DNA from: an uncultured Pseudomonadota bacterium
GTDB taxonomy: Bacteria > Desulfobacterota_B > Binatia > UBA9968
Direction of reading: 5' to 3'
NCBI GenBank assembly: GCA_946478635.1
Contig: CAMLCX010000030.1
Span: 1 to 18,572, forward strand
Length of the DNA: 18,572 nucleotides
In this document: positions 8,642-14,713 of the stretch, piece by piece
How positions within the stretch are numbered: position 1 is the first letter of the stretch
Layout of the letters: each line of letters opens with the position of its first letter
Translations under genes and position numbers: made by a program
Notes under the pieces: model-generated
The model's database searches: none
Seen by the model: only the letters and a program-made list of their open reading frames with translations
Told to the model about the DNA's origin: nothing

Positions 8642-9637
8642 ATGGATCTCAGCACAAATTATCTCGGAATGAATTTACCGCATCCCCTGGTCCCGGGCGC
8701 GTCGCCGCTGGCCGACGATCTCGACACCGTAAAGCAGCTCGAGGACGCGGGCGCCGCCGCCATTGTCTTGCGCTCACTGTTCGAGGAACAAATCACGCGC
8801 GAGCAGGAGGCGAGCGAGATCCACCGGGAGAGGCACGATGATTCGTTTGCCGAAGCCGTGACCTATTTTCCCAGCCTTGACTCCTTCGTGCTCGGGCCCG
8901 AGGAATACCTAAACCACTTGCGGCGCGTGAAACAATCGGTAGCGATTCCGGTGATCGCCTCGCTCAACGGTATGACTCCGGGCGGCTGGCTTTCCTACGC
9001 GCGTCTCATCGAGCAAGCCGGCGCCGACGCCCTGGAGCTTAATCTGTACCATCCGTCGACCGATCTTGAGACCAGCGGCGCGGAGGTCGAGCGCCAGGCC
9101 GCCGAGATGCTGCGCGAAGTGAAGCGCGGGCTGAGCGTTCCCGTAGCCGTAAAGCTGTCGCCGTTTTTCACCGCCTTCGCCCATTTCGCGCTCCAGCTGG
9201 ACGCCGCCGGCGCCGACGGGCTGGTGTTGTTCAACCGCTTCTATGAAGTCGATATCGATATCAAGGATCTCGATGTGTTGCGCAGCTTGCAACTTTCGGA
9301 TTCCTCCGAACTGCTGCTGCGCCTGCGCGCGCTCGCCGCGCTTTCGGGACGGGCCAAAGCTTCCCTTGCGGTTACCGGCGGGGTTCACAGCGCGGTGGAT
9401 GTCGTTAAGGCCACCATGGCGGGCGCCCATGTCACGCAGATGGTGTCGGCGCTGCTCAAGAACGGGCCGGGCCACATCCGAAAAGTCCGCGCCGATCTCG
9501 AGGCATGGATGGAAGAGAACGAATGGTCTTCGCTCAGTCAGATGCGCGGTAACATGAGTCAGGGCCGGGTTCCCAATCCCAACGTGTACGGGCGCGCCAA
9601 CTACATGCTGATGCTACAAAGCTGGGAGCGGGTGTAG
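8642..9637 (+). CDS. Dihydroorotate-dehydrogenase-like flavoprotein, operon partner of nifJ
   Basis: The start ATG is preceded by AGGAGGACGAG, which overlaps the nifJ stop, so the two genes are translationally close and surely one operon. The 331-residue protein has a class 1 dihydroorotate dehydrogenase TIM-barrel plan: PLVPGASPLADD near the N-terminus, ASLNGMTPGGW (107-116), ALELNLYHPSTD (130-141), VAVKLSPFF (168-176), and a C-terminal phosphate-grip region SLAVTGGVHSAVDVVKATMAGA (241-262). Where true class 1 enzymes have Cys in NLSCPN, and class 2 enzymes Ser, this one has NLYHPS, so it probably does not oxidise dihydroorotate. Proteins annotated as dihydroorotate dehydrogenase-like are a recurring neighbour of nifJ in other bacteria. 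An FMN-dependent redox role connected with ferredoxin or pyruvate metabolism is an inference. Confidence 0.9.
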   Translation: MDLSTNYLGMNLPHPLVPGASPLADDLDTVKQLEDAGAAAIVLRSLFEEQITREQEASEIHRERHDDSFAEAVTYFPSLDSFVLGPEEYLNHLRRVKQSVAIPVIASLNGMTPGGWLSYARLIEQAGADALELNLYHPSTDLETSGAEVERQAAEMLREVKRGLSVPVAVKLSPFFTAFAHFALQLDAAGADGLVLFNRFYEVDIDIKDLDVLRSLQLSDSSELLLRLRALAALSGRAKASLAVTGGVHSAVDVVKATMAGAHVTQMVSALLKNGPGHIRKVRADLEAWMEENEWSSLSQMRGNMSQGRVPNPNVYGRANYMLMLQSWERV

Positions 9638-9657
9638 GGAAATGGGGCCGGAGTTGA

Positions 9658-9900
9658 GTTAACCCGGATTATTCGCGGTAAAGCTGCGATCGAGTTGCAA
9701 CCCTTCCGGAACGAAGGCAAAGCAGTTGCGCCTTCAAGATGCGACGGGGCGAGTTGATCAGCAGCGAAAAGGTCAAACCTCGCGCCGGGAGCCGAGATAA
9801 AATTGAAACATTCGCGCCGGTGCCTTCGTTCCTCCAGAGTCACATCTCGATCCACAGAGTGTCAGCGGGTTTCCTCGTGGCATGAATAATCCAGGTTAAC
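9658..9900. mobile_element. MITE-like element with 17-base terminal inverted repeats
   Basis: GTTAACCCGGATTATTC (9658-9674) is mirrored by GAATAATCCAGGTTAAC (9884-9900) with a single mismatch. The 209 bases between contain no convincing gene. No clear target-site duplication is visible. The size, terminal repeats and lack of coding content fit a miniature inverted-repeat element, but there is no transposase in the window. It occupies nearly all of the 278 bases between the two convergent genes. Confidence 0.55.
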
Positions 9901-9915
9901 AACCCGCTCCATCGT

Positions 9916-10809
9916 CTAAAAGGGCAAGCCTCTGAACATAAGTAGAATGACGCTGAAGGTGCCGACCGCAAACAGAAAGACCATGACGACAATGACGATC
10001 TGCTGTGGAGTGAGCGCCGATTCCGACGGACGGTCGTCTTTTGACGGTGCAGTTTTGACGCCCGGAGTAAGGTCAATGCCAACATGGGTGGGGAATTGGG
10101 GTGGAGGAGAGGTGGTTTGAGCCATTGCGGCAGGCGAGTTGCCCGATGCCACGGCGCCCTTTACCGCCATTTCAAAAGCCCGGCGTTTTACCGCGTCCCA
10201 CTGTTTGTACTCCGGGTTGATGTGGCCGCACACGGATTCGATGGTTTCCCCCGCCGTAATCCACATCCGTGCCGCTTGCAATGAGGTCTCATTCAGCAAG
10301 ATGGTCTCGGTGGTGGCCTGCGGAATTTGGAAATTGATACTAGGGATACCGGTTTGCCCGCCGGAGATCCGCGCTCGGCGCCGTTTGATCATCACAAAGC
10401 TGCCGACGACCCAGAAGACCAGAAATAAATATCCGCCGCCGAAATAGAGCCGCAGAAAGTCGCGTTCCGCGTCGTTCTGTGTGCTGTTGAAGAACCACAC
10501 GATGAAGACAGAGCCCAGGACTACTGCGAGGATGAGCGCGTACTTGTAGACCTGAAGGACGACGGATTCAACCGAATCCAGTGCGGACAACAGTCGCAAA
10601 GTTTCCGGCCGAGACTGACGCTGAGGCCGGGCAGTAAGAAATTCCTGCAAGTCTTCAGAGAAAGTCGTCTTGCTGCCGGAAATCTTCTTCATGATGAAGT
10701 AAATCGGCAGCACGCCCGCGAGCATCAAGAGGCCAACGATGACGAGCCCGATCACTTCTCCAAGGGCGTCCCCGCCGCCCTTCATGATGGCGCTTAAAAT
10801 GTGGTCCAT
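9916..10809 (-). CDS. Unknown four-helix membrane protein
   Basis: The frame is open back to 10932, but MDHILSAIMKGGGDALGEV at ATG 10809 is a more natural start, giving 297 residues; its ribosome site (GGGAT) is poor. Four hydrophobic segments are seen: about 14-37 (VIGLVIVGLLMLAGVLPIYF), 89-111 (ALILAVVLGSVFIVWFF), 126-147 (YLFLVFWVVGSFVMI) and the C-terminal tail (IVIVVMVFLFAVGTFSVILLMF). The loop between the third and fourth segments contains ETSLQAARMWITAGETIESVCGHINPEYKQWDAVKRRAFEMAVKGAV, which looks like a folded helical domain, followed by a Pro/Ser/Thr-rich linker. No family is recognised. It is divergent from the adenylate cyclase gene and shows no operon partner. Confidence 0.7.
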   Translation of the reverse strand: MDHILSAIMKGGGDALGEVIGLVIVGLLMLAGVLPIYFIMKKISGSKTTFSEDLQEFLTARPQRQSRPETLRLLSALDSVESVVLQVYKYALILAVVLGSVFIVWFFNSTQNDAERDFLRLYFGGGYLFLVFWVVGSFVMIKRRRARISGGQTGIPSINFQIPQATTETILLNETSLQAARMWITAGETIESVCGHINPEYKQWDAVKRRAFEMAVKGAVASGNSPAAMAQTTSPPPQFPTHVGIDLTPGVKTAPSKDDRPSESALTPQQIVIVVMVFLFAVGTFSVILLMFRGLPF

Positions 10810-11225
10810 ATCCCGGCGTGAATATGACGCTCGAGCGCGAACCCCTGAGTGCGACTGCAAATGACCGCAATCAATAAAACTAAAAAACTCCTGCGCATAG
10901 TTTCGGGTATCTACTTGCCCGGGGGTTGTCAAGCTGGTAACGCGAGCTTGTGCACGCGGTTGTTATAAAGTACCCCATTTAATAGTGCGCCGGGTCCGGA
11001 GACGAAAGCGATTTTGCTGAAAAGCCCAATGAATGCTTCGACTAGGCTCAGCATGAACGGAACTACGGCTATGATTTCCACCGCTCCTCCGTTCGTCCTG
11101 AGGCTCTCCAAGGATGAACGGTGGGTTTTCCAGTAAGAATCGAAAGCATGGATCGCCGGCGAATTCGGAACGCTTCGCGATTTATTCAAATACCCAGGGA
11201 GCAGCCATCAAGCCGTGCCACGCCG
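10810..11225. other. Divergent intergenic region with REP-like hairpins
   Basis: The region lies between the membrane-protein gene (minus) and the cyclase gene (plus). It presumably holds promoters for both, but no convincing -35/-10 pair could be assigned. Frames such as 10929-11189 (minus) read through the hairpins and are not called as genes. Confidence 0.6.
11034..11121. repeat. Pair of REP-like hairpins of the CTTCGA...CTCAG family
   Basis: TGCTTCGACTAGGCTCAGCA (11034-11053) is an imperfect palindrome followed by TGAACGG. A second, better hairpin pairs CCGTTCGTCCT (11089-11099) with AGGATGAACGG (11111-11121). The two are arranged as a small array with about 35 bases between them. The same core recurs at 4863-4881 and, reversed, near 14119-14141. 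Confidence 0.7.
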
Positions 11226-12542
11226 ATGAGCAACGCGCCAATTAAGATCCTCGATTGGGGACGCATCTATCAGGACTCGCTGACGACGGAAATCCTCCGC
11301 AGCGAACGGCTGCGGGTGACCATCCTGGCCGGGCTTTTTGCGTTTGCCGCTTGCGCCTACAGCTTCTTTGCCTTCGCGCCGGGCCTGCTTGATTTCGCAT
11401 TCCGCGTCCGGCTCCAGGCTCAATTGCCGTGGATCCTATCCCTGCAGGCACTGGTGCTCGCCTACGAATGGGCGCTGCGTGCCGCAATCGGTTGGCTGAT
11501 CGAGCATCGACGCGAGCCTCCCGCCGCTCTACGCTTCCTGAATGCTTTGGTGGAGACGTCCATTCCGACCGTGATGTTGTTCATGGCGGTGTCCTTTATG
11601 GGCGCGCGCGACGCGCTCGGCTCGCCGGCCTTCCTGCTCTATTTCTTTTTTATCCTGCTCTCGATTCTTCAACTGGACGCGCGGCTCTGTCTTTTTACCG
11701 GCTTGGTCGCGGCCGTGGAGCATTTCATTTTTGCGTATCTCGCGATCGGCACACTGGAGCCCGAGCCACAGGCGGAGATGTGGCGCGCGCCGGTTTTTCA
11801 TTTTAATCGCTCGCTCATCCTGTTTGTCGCCGGGCTGGTCGCCGGACTGCTCGCTCGACAAATCAAGCGCCAGGTCGAAGCATCGCTGCGCACCGTGCAG
11901 GAGCGCGACCGGGCGGTGCGGATCTTCGGCCAGTACGTCTCGCCGCAAATCGCCGACAAGTTGCTGCATCAGCCGGTCGAGCTTGGCGGTGAATTGCGCA
12001 ACGTCTGCGTGATGTTTCTCGATATTCGCAACTTCAGCAGTTACGCGGCGGGCGAGAGGCCGGAGGCCGTGATGGCCTATCTGAATACGCTGTTCGGCTT
12101 CATGATCGACATCGTCAACGAACACCAGGGGATCGTGAACAAGTTTCTCGGCGACGGATTCATGGCGGTTTTCGGTGCCCCCATCGATGACGCCGAGCGC
12201 TGCGCCCATGCGGTGGGCGCGTCCCTGGAGATCCTCGAGCGCCTCGACCGGCTGAATGCCGCCGGCACGATTCACCCGACGCGCGTGGGCATCGGCCTGC
12301 ACATGGGTGAGGCGGTCACGGGCAATGTCGGCTCCTCCCAGAGAAAGGAATACACCATCATCGGCGATGTTGTGAACATGGCGTCAAGACTGGAGCAGGC
12401 GACCAAGGAGTTTCAAGCCCGGTTGTTGATCTCGGAAGCGGTGCGCCGGAGTCTGGCTGGGGCGATGACTGGTATCGAGGACCTGGGACCCGTCGAGCTC
12501 AAGGGCCAACCGAATCCGGCGCACGTTTTTAAAGTGGCGTAG
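11226..12542 (+). CDS. Membrane-bound class III adenylate cyclase
   Basis: The protein (438 residues from ATG 11226) makes cyclic AMP from ATP. About six hydrophobic segments fill residues 28-215, forming an integral-membrane sensor module, followed by a short linker helix (RQIKRQVEASLRTVQERDRAVRIFGQYVSP) and the cyclase domain. Metal-binding aspartates are D266 in CVMFLDIRNFSS and D310 in KFLGDGFMAVFG. K306 and T377 are at the base-selecting positions, which fits ATP as substrate and the Lys/Thr (class IIIb) pattern. N384 and R388 in GDVVNMASRLE are the transition-state residues. All key residues are present, so it should be active, probably as a homodimer. An upstream in-frame ATG at 11148 and an even longer frame exist. 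No start has a strong Shine-Dalgarno, so the N-terminus is uncertain. Confidence 0.92.
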   Translation: MSNAPIKILDWGRIYQDSLTTEILRSERLRVTILAGLFAFAACAYSFFAFAPGLLDFAFRVRLQAQLPWILSLQALVLAYEWALRAAIGWLIEHRREPPAALRFLNALVETSIPTVMLFMAVSFMGARDALGSPAFLLYFFFILLSILQLDARLCLFTGLVAAVEHFIFAYLAIGTLEPEPQAEMWRAPVFHFNRSLILFVAGLVAGLLARQIKRQVEASLRTVQERDRAVRIFGQYVSPQIADKLLHQPVELGGELRNVCVMFLDIRNFSSYAAGERPEAVMAYLNTLFGFMIDIVNEHQGIVNKFLGDGFMAVFGAPIDDAERCAHAVGASLEILERLDRLNAAGTIHPTRVGIGLHMGEAVTGNVGSSQRKEYTIIGDVVNMASRLEQATKEFQARLLISEAVRRSLAGAMTGIEDLGPVELKGQPNPAHVFKVA

Positions 12543-12709
12543 CGAGCATTGACACACTTTTTTTGGCAAATCTTCCTAGGCTCAAGGGCGAAAAGGAACC
12601 CGTTTGGGCGGTGCAGATTGGGAAGATGAGAACTTAGGCGAGTAATTCGCGCAAAGCCGAATCAATTAGAGGGATCAAGCAGGCCAATTTCCGGCTTTTT
12701 GAGACGAGA

Positions 12710-13005
12710 TTAAATCTCCGCTGTTTTCGTCGCCGGGGTAATCTTGCCGAGCTTGTTGCTGTCCGGAATTCGCTTGGCCCGGCGCAGCAATCTCAGACAC
12801 TCATGAGCGGCGGGAGACAACCCGCGTTTTTTACTGAACAATATGTAGCTGAGCGTCGTGAACTGAAAATCGGCGCCTTTAAAAACGGCAAATTGGCCGC
12901 TATCCACGTCCGCTTTGAGATTGCCCAGATAAGAAATGCCCACGCCGATGTTTTTGGCGACACTTTCTTTTACCTGAAGCGGCCCGTTACATTCTAAAGC
13001 TACCA
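12710..13005 (-). pseudogene. LysR-type regulator, C-terminal fragment
   Basis: The minus-strand frame VALECNGPLQVKESVAKNIGVGISYLG...DFQFTTLSYILFSKKRGLSPAAHECLRLLRRAKR matches the last third of a LysR effector-binding domain, including the typical VKxxVAxxxGIGxxxL helix-strand unit and the final SPAAxxFLxLL helix. The helix-turn-helix and first half of the regulator are absent. The nominal start at 13042 lies in unrelated sequence that belongs to a LuxR fragment on the other strand. The break is at about 13000-13010. No function is expected. Confidence 0.8.
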
Positions 13006-13112
13006 TCAGCGAGGGAACGGTCAAGATCCATCTCCACAACATCTATCAGAAGCTCGGCGTCGATAGCCGCACCAAGCTCGCCCGCTACGCCCAGGAAAAA
13101 GGACTCGTATAG
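13005..13112 (+). pseudogene. LuxR-family regulator, C-terminal helix-turn-helix fragment
   Basis: Plus-strand codons from 13005 to the TAG at 13110-13112 read ISEGTVKIHLHNIYQKLGVDSRTKLARYAQEKGLV. This is the recognition helix and last helix of a LuxR/NarL DNA-binding domain (consensus LSEGTVKxHxxxIxxKLGVxxRT). Everything upstream of the recognition helix is missing and is replaced by the LysR remnant on the opposite strand. The fragment is too short to be listed by length-limited gene finders. It cannot fold as a complete domain. Confidence 0.8.
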
Positions 13113-13140
13113 AAGATCAGGCCGGCCGGGAAGTATTCAC

Positions 13141-13270
13141 CACAGAGGCACAGAGTTCGCCGAGTTCGGAGACTCTTTTAATCAAGAACGCGTTTACTCC
13201 GCGGCCTCCGCGTCTCGGCGGTGAAATCTCCGAGCCCTGCATTCCAATACTCCAGCACTCCATTCTCTCT
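13141..13270. repeat. Copy 1 of an intergenic repeat flanking the toxin-antitoxin pair
   Basis: This starts CACAGAGGCACAGAG and ends around CTGCATTCCAATACTCC. Bases 13212-13265 match 14143-14196 at 52 of 54 positions, and weaker similarity extends left through ATCAAGAAC (13181-13189). The CACAGAGGCACAGAG and GCGTCTCGGCGGTGAA parts belong to a type of intergenic repeat frequent in environmental bacteria. No gene lies within it. Confidence 0.75.
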
Positions 13271-13324
13271 CTCAAGGTTTTGCCTCTTATCATCGCCCTC
13301 GAATCGGCGATCCAGTACGTTAAT

Positions 13325-13341
13325 TTCCCGAGAAGCGGGAA
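13325..13341 (-). terminator. Possible terminator hairpin of the toxin-antitoxin operon
   Basis: TTCCCG (13325-13330) and CGGGAA (13336-13341) form a 6-bp stem with a 5-base loop, immediately after the minus-strand stop at 13345. There is no convincing T-run after it, so the assignment is weak. Confidence 0.35.
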
Positions 13342-13344
13342 GTG

Positions 13345-13692
13345 TTAGGCTACCTCTTTATGCAGCGTGAAATCGACGCGTACCGCACTGTAGGGAAAAT
13401 GAATGCGGCCGTCGGCGGTGCGATCGAGCACGCCGGCAGTGAGGAGCGCGTGCACGTCGCGATGGACCCCCTTCACGTCGCGACCGACGCGTCGAGCTAC
13501 CTCCCGAAGGGTCATGGCATCTTGCCCGGTCATTGCCTTGAGCACTTCCCAGCGTTTTTTCGTCAAGGTCTGCCAGAGCAACTCGATCGACCTGAAAGAA
13601 ATATGTGCCCCTTGCTTCTTCCCCTTGAAAGCCGCACTGGCGCGCCGGCTTACATCGTCACGAGAAGCGACAGATAAAGTCACGGTTTTCAT
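13345..13692 (-). CDS. Winged-helix DNA-binding antitoxin partner of TumE-like toxin
   Basis: The frame extends to 13722, but ATG 13692 is chosen: it overlaps the toxin stop as ATGA and has GGAGG five bases upstream, giving 115 residues (MKTVTLSVASRDDVSRR...). The centre shows a winged helix-turn-helix of the MarR-like/HVO_A0114 kind: LTKKRWEVLKAMTGQDAMTLREVARRVGRDVKGVHRDVHALLTAGVLDRTADGRIHFPY. Small DNA-binding proteins of this type are regularly paired with TumE-family toxins, the toxin gene coming first as here. It probably neutralises the toxin and represses the operon. The family is inferred from pattern and neighbour rather than from a database match. Confidence 0.82.
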   Translation of the reverse strand: MKTVTLSVASRDDVSRRASAAFKGKKQGAHISFRSIELLWQTLTKKRWEVLKAMTGQDAMTLREVARRVGRDVKGVHRDVHALLTAGVLDRTADGRIHFPYSAVRVDFTLHKEVA

Positions 13693-13973
13693 TTTGACCT
13701 CCATGTATCCACGTCTGACCAAAAGTCGGCCAGCAATTGTTTCGGGGTGGTAAAATTATAGGGCCGATCCTCATCGGCCCAGTGGCTATGATCGCCCTTG
13801 CCTGCTTCATTGTCGTAGCGTAGCACGCATTCGCCGTTTTCTACGTAAGCCAAGGAATACTTGTATTCATGACCGCTTGCCCGCACCGATCGGGGCACGC
13901 GCCAGACGCGCAGCTCAACGAATGATTTGCTATCGAGCTGGTGCCGTTCGCGAAGGAGCAATTCGGCTTTCAC
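13689..13973 (-). CDS. TumE-family toxin (DUF6516-like)
   Basis: The protein of about 94 residues, VKAELLLRERHQLDSKSFVELRVWRVP...HEYKYSLAYVENGECVLRYDNEAGKGDHSHWADEDRPYNFTTPKQLLADFWSDV, has the hallmarks of the TumE/DUF6516 toxin family. These are the KAELLLRER opening, an ELRVWRVP strand, HxYKYSLAY, and the conserved YDNExGKGDHxH signature followed by PYxF and a C-terminal helix. A GTG at 13973 fits the family's usual start; a TTG at 13991 is also in frame. The stop overlaps the antitoxin start by the ATGA arrangement, so the pair is translationally coupled. The toxic mechanism is not evident from the sequence. The gene is intact, unlike the fragments around it, as expected for a self-maintaining module. 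Confidence 0.85.
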   Translation of the reverse strand: MKAELLLRERHQLDSKSFVELRVWRVPRSVRASGHEYKYSLAYVENGECVLRYDNEAGKGDHSHWADEDRPYNFTTPKQLLADFWSDVDTWRSK

Positions 13974-13982
13974 TGCTGGAAA

Positions 13983-14011
13983 TGGTAACAACGCCGCGCA
14001 CGTGTTGTCAA
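13983..14011 (-). promoter_or_regulatory. Possible promoter of the toxin-antitoxin operon
   Basis: On the minus strand, TTGACA (14011-14006) is a perfect -35 element, followed after 17 bases by TTACCA (13988-13983), a weak -10. Transcription would begin just before the GTG start at 13973, giving an almost leaderless message. This is pattern only. Confidence 0.35.
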
Positions 14012-14039
14012 TCAGTCCAACACCTCTGTCGCGTCAGGC

Positions 14040-14200
14040 AACTACAGGTCGGCGGCAGAGTTGACAGAGATCGGAGTATTTCTTGATCAAGAACTCTTTA
14101 CTCTGCGCCCGGAGTCTATCCTGAGCAGCGATGTCGAAGGGAGTCTCGGCGGTGCAATCTCCGAGCCCTGCATTCCAATACTCCATCACTCCATTCCTGA
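14040..14200. repeat. Copy 2 of the intergenic repeat flanking the toxin-antitoxin pair
   Basis: Bases 14143-14196 match 13212-13265 with two differences, and ATCAAGAAC recurs at 14086-14094. Relative to copy 1 it carries about 26 extra bases. That extra stretch contains TCCTGAGC...GTCGAAGGG (14119-14141), the reversed form of the REP-like element seen at 4863 and 11034, suggesting insertion of that element. Confidence 0.7.
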
Positions 14201-14206
14201 TCCCCC

Positions 14207-14234
14207 CTACCTTTCGATATATATCGAAAGGTAG
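14207..14234. promoter_or_regulatory. 28-base perfect palindrome, likely operator
   Basis: CTACCTTTCGATAT (14207-14220) is followed directly by its exact reverse complement (14221-14234). There is no loop and the centre is AT-rich, so a dimeric regulator binding site is more likely than an RNA hairpin terminator. It lies 83 bases upstream of the truncated PilZ gene. No intact regulator with a known matching site is adjacent. Confidence 0.6.
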
Positions 14235-14317
14235 AGAGAAATGTATCCCCCGGTAAATTGTCTTGATCTGGGATCACTGGCACCCTACGCCACACTGTGG
14301 GAGGAGCGGGCGGTTTC

Positions 14318-14419
14318 GTGGAGAGACGGAGCGGAGATCGCTATAAACTCGCTCTGGCTGTGCAATTGAACGATGGCACAGGGATCGTCCGCAACATCAG
14401 TACATCGGGAATGTTTTTT
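14318..14419 (+). pseudogene. PilZ-domain protein, N-terminal fragment
   Basis: From GTG 14318 (GGAGG at 14300-14304, GGGCGG nearer), the plus strand reads VERRSGDRYKLALAVQLNDGTGIVRNISTSGMFF. This is the opening of a PilZ domain: the RxxxR cyclic-di-GMP-binding loop appears as RRSGDRY, and the second signature as NISTSGMFF in place of DxSxxG. Homology stops at about 14419, where a vapC start on the opposite strand begins, so most of the beta-barrel is missing. The open frame continues for hundreds of codons only because it runs antisense to the amidohydrolase gene. A PilZ receptor would once have fitted with the cyclic-di-GMP genes on the left. Confidence 0.75.
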
Positions 14420-14440
14420 GTCCACAAGAACGCTGGGCAT
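14420..14440 (-). pseudogene. vapC-like PIN toxin, first seven codons only
   Basis: ATG at 14440 overlaps the stop of the upstream antitoxin gene as TGATG, the usual vapB-vapC coupling. It encodes MPSVLVD, the beginning of a PIN domain with its first acidic residue. After the Asp the sequence turns into KKHSRC and PIN similarity ends, at the junction with the PilZ fragment. Confidence 0.5.
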
Positions 14441-14670
14441 CAGCGGCCAAATCTTTTGCCCAATAGCTCTTCGCCCCGTTCCGCAACATCTTTTCGACCG
14501 CTCATGCCGATGCCTATAAGCGAGAGGCGTGATCGTTTTGGACGACGGCGCGAAACATATTCATGGAGCGCCTTTCGGACGACTTCAGCAACCGAGCTAT
14601 TTTCACTTTTGGCGATTTGTTGCAATTGCTTGAGCACTTCGTCATCCGCAAACACAGTTGTTCGCCTCAC
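14440..14670 (-). CDS. VapB-like ribbon-helix-helix antitoxin, toxin partner truncated
   Basis: The 76-residue protein starts at GTG 14670 (VRRTTVFADDEVLKQLQQIAKSENSSVAEVVRKALHEYVSRRR). This is a typical ribbon-helix-helix fold: an N-terminal beta strand RRTTVFAD, helix A ending before SENSS, and helix B VAEVVRKALHEYV. Such proteins are DNA-binding antitoxins paired with PIN-domain toxins. The C-terminal tail (RLSLIGIGMSGRKDVAERGEELLGKRF) fits the toxin-binding extension. Only the first seven codons of the expected vapC remain, so this is an orphan antitoxin. The frame is intact. The Shine-Dalgarno is weak, so the exact start is moderately certain. Confidence 0.8.
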   Translation of the reverse strand: MRRTTVFADDEVLKQLQQIAKSENSSVAEVVRKALHEYVSRRRPKRSRLSLIGIGMSGRKDVAERGEELLGKRFGR

Positions 14671-14713
14671 GAATTTGGCTTCGCCGGCGTTTATCAGAAG
14701 AGCTACGGTCCGC

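Noticed and set aside
10929..11189. Minus-strand 86-codon frame with a hydrophobic stretch
   Set aside because: The hydrophobic stretch (IIAVVPFMLSLVEAFIGLF) is a translation of the REP-like hairpins at 11034-11121, not a conserved protein.
13141..13270. Possible CRISPR-like array from recurring short motifs in 13141-14200
   Set aside because: There are only two copies about 930 bases apart with genes in between and no regular spacers; they are a flanking direct repeat.
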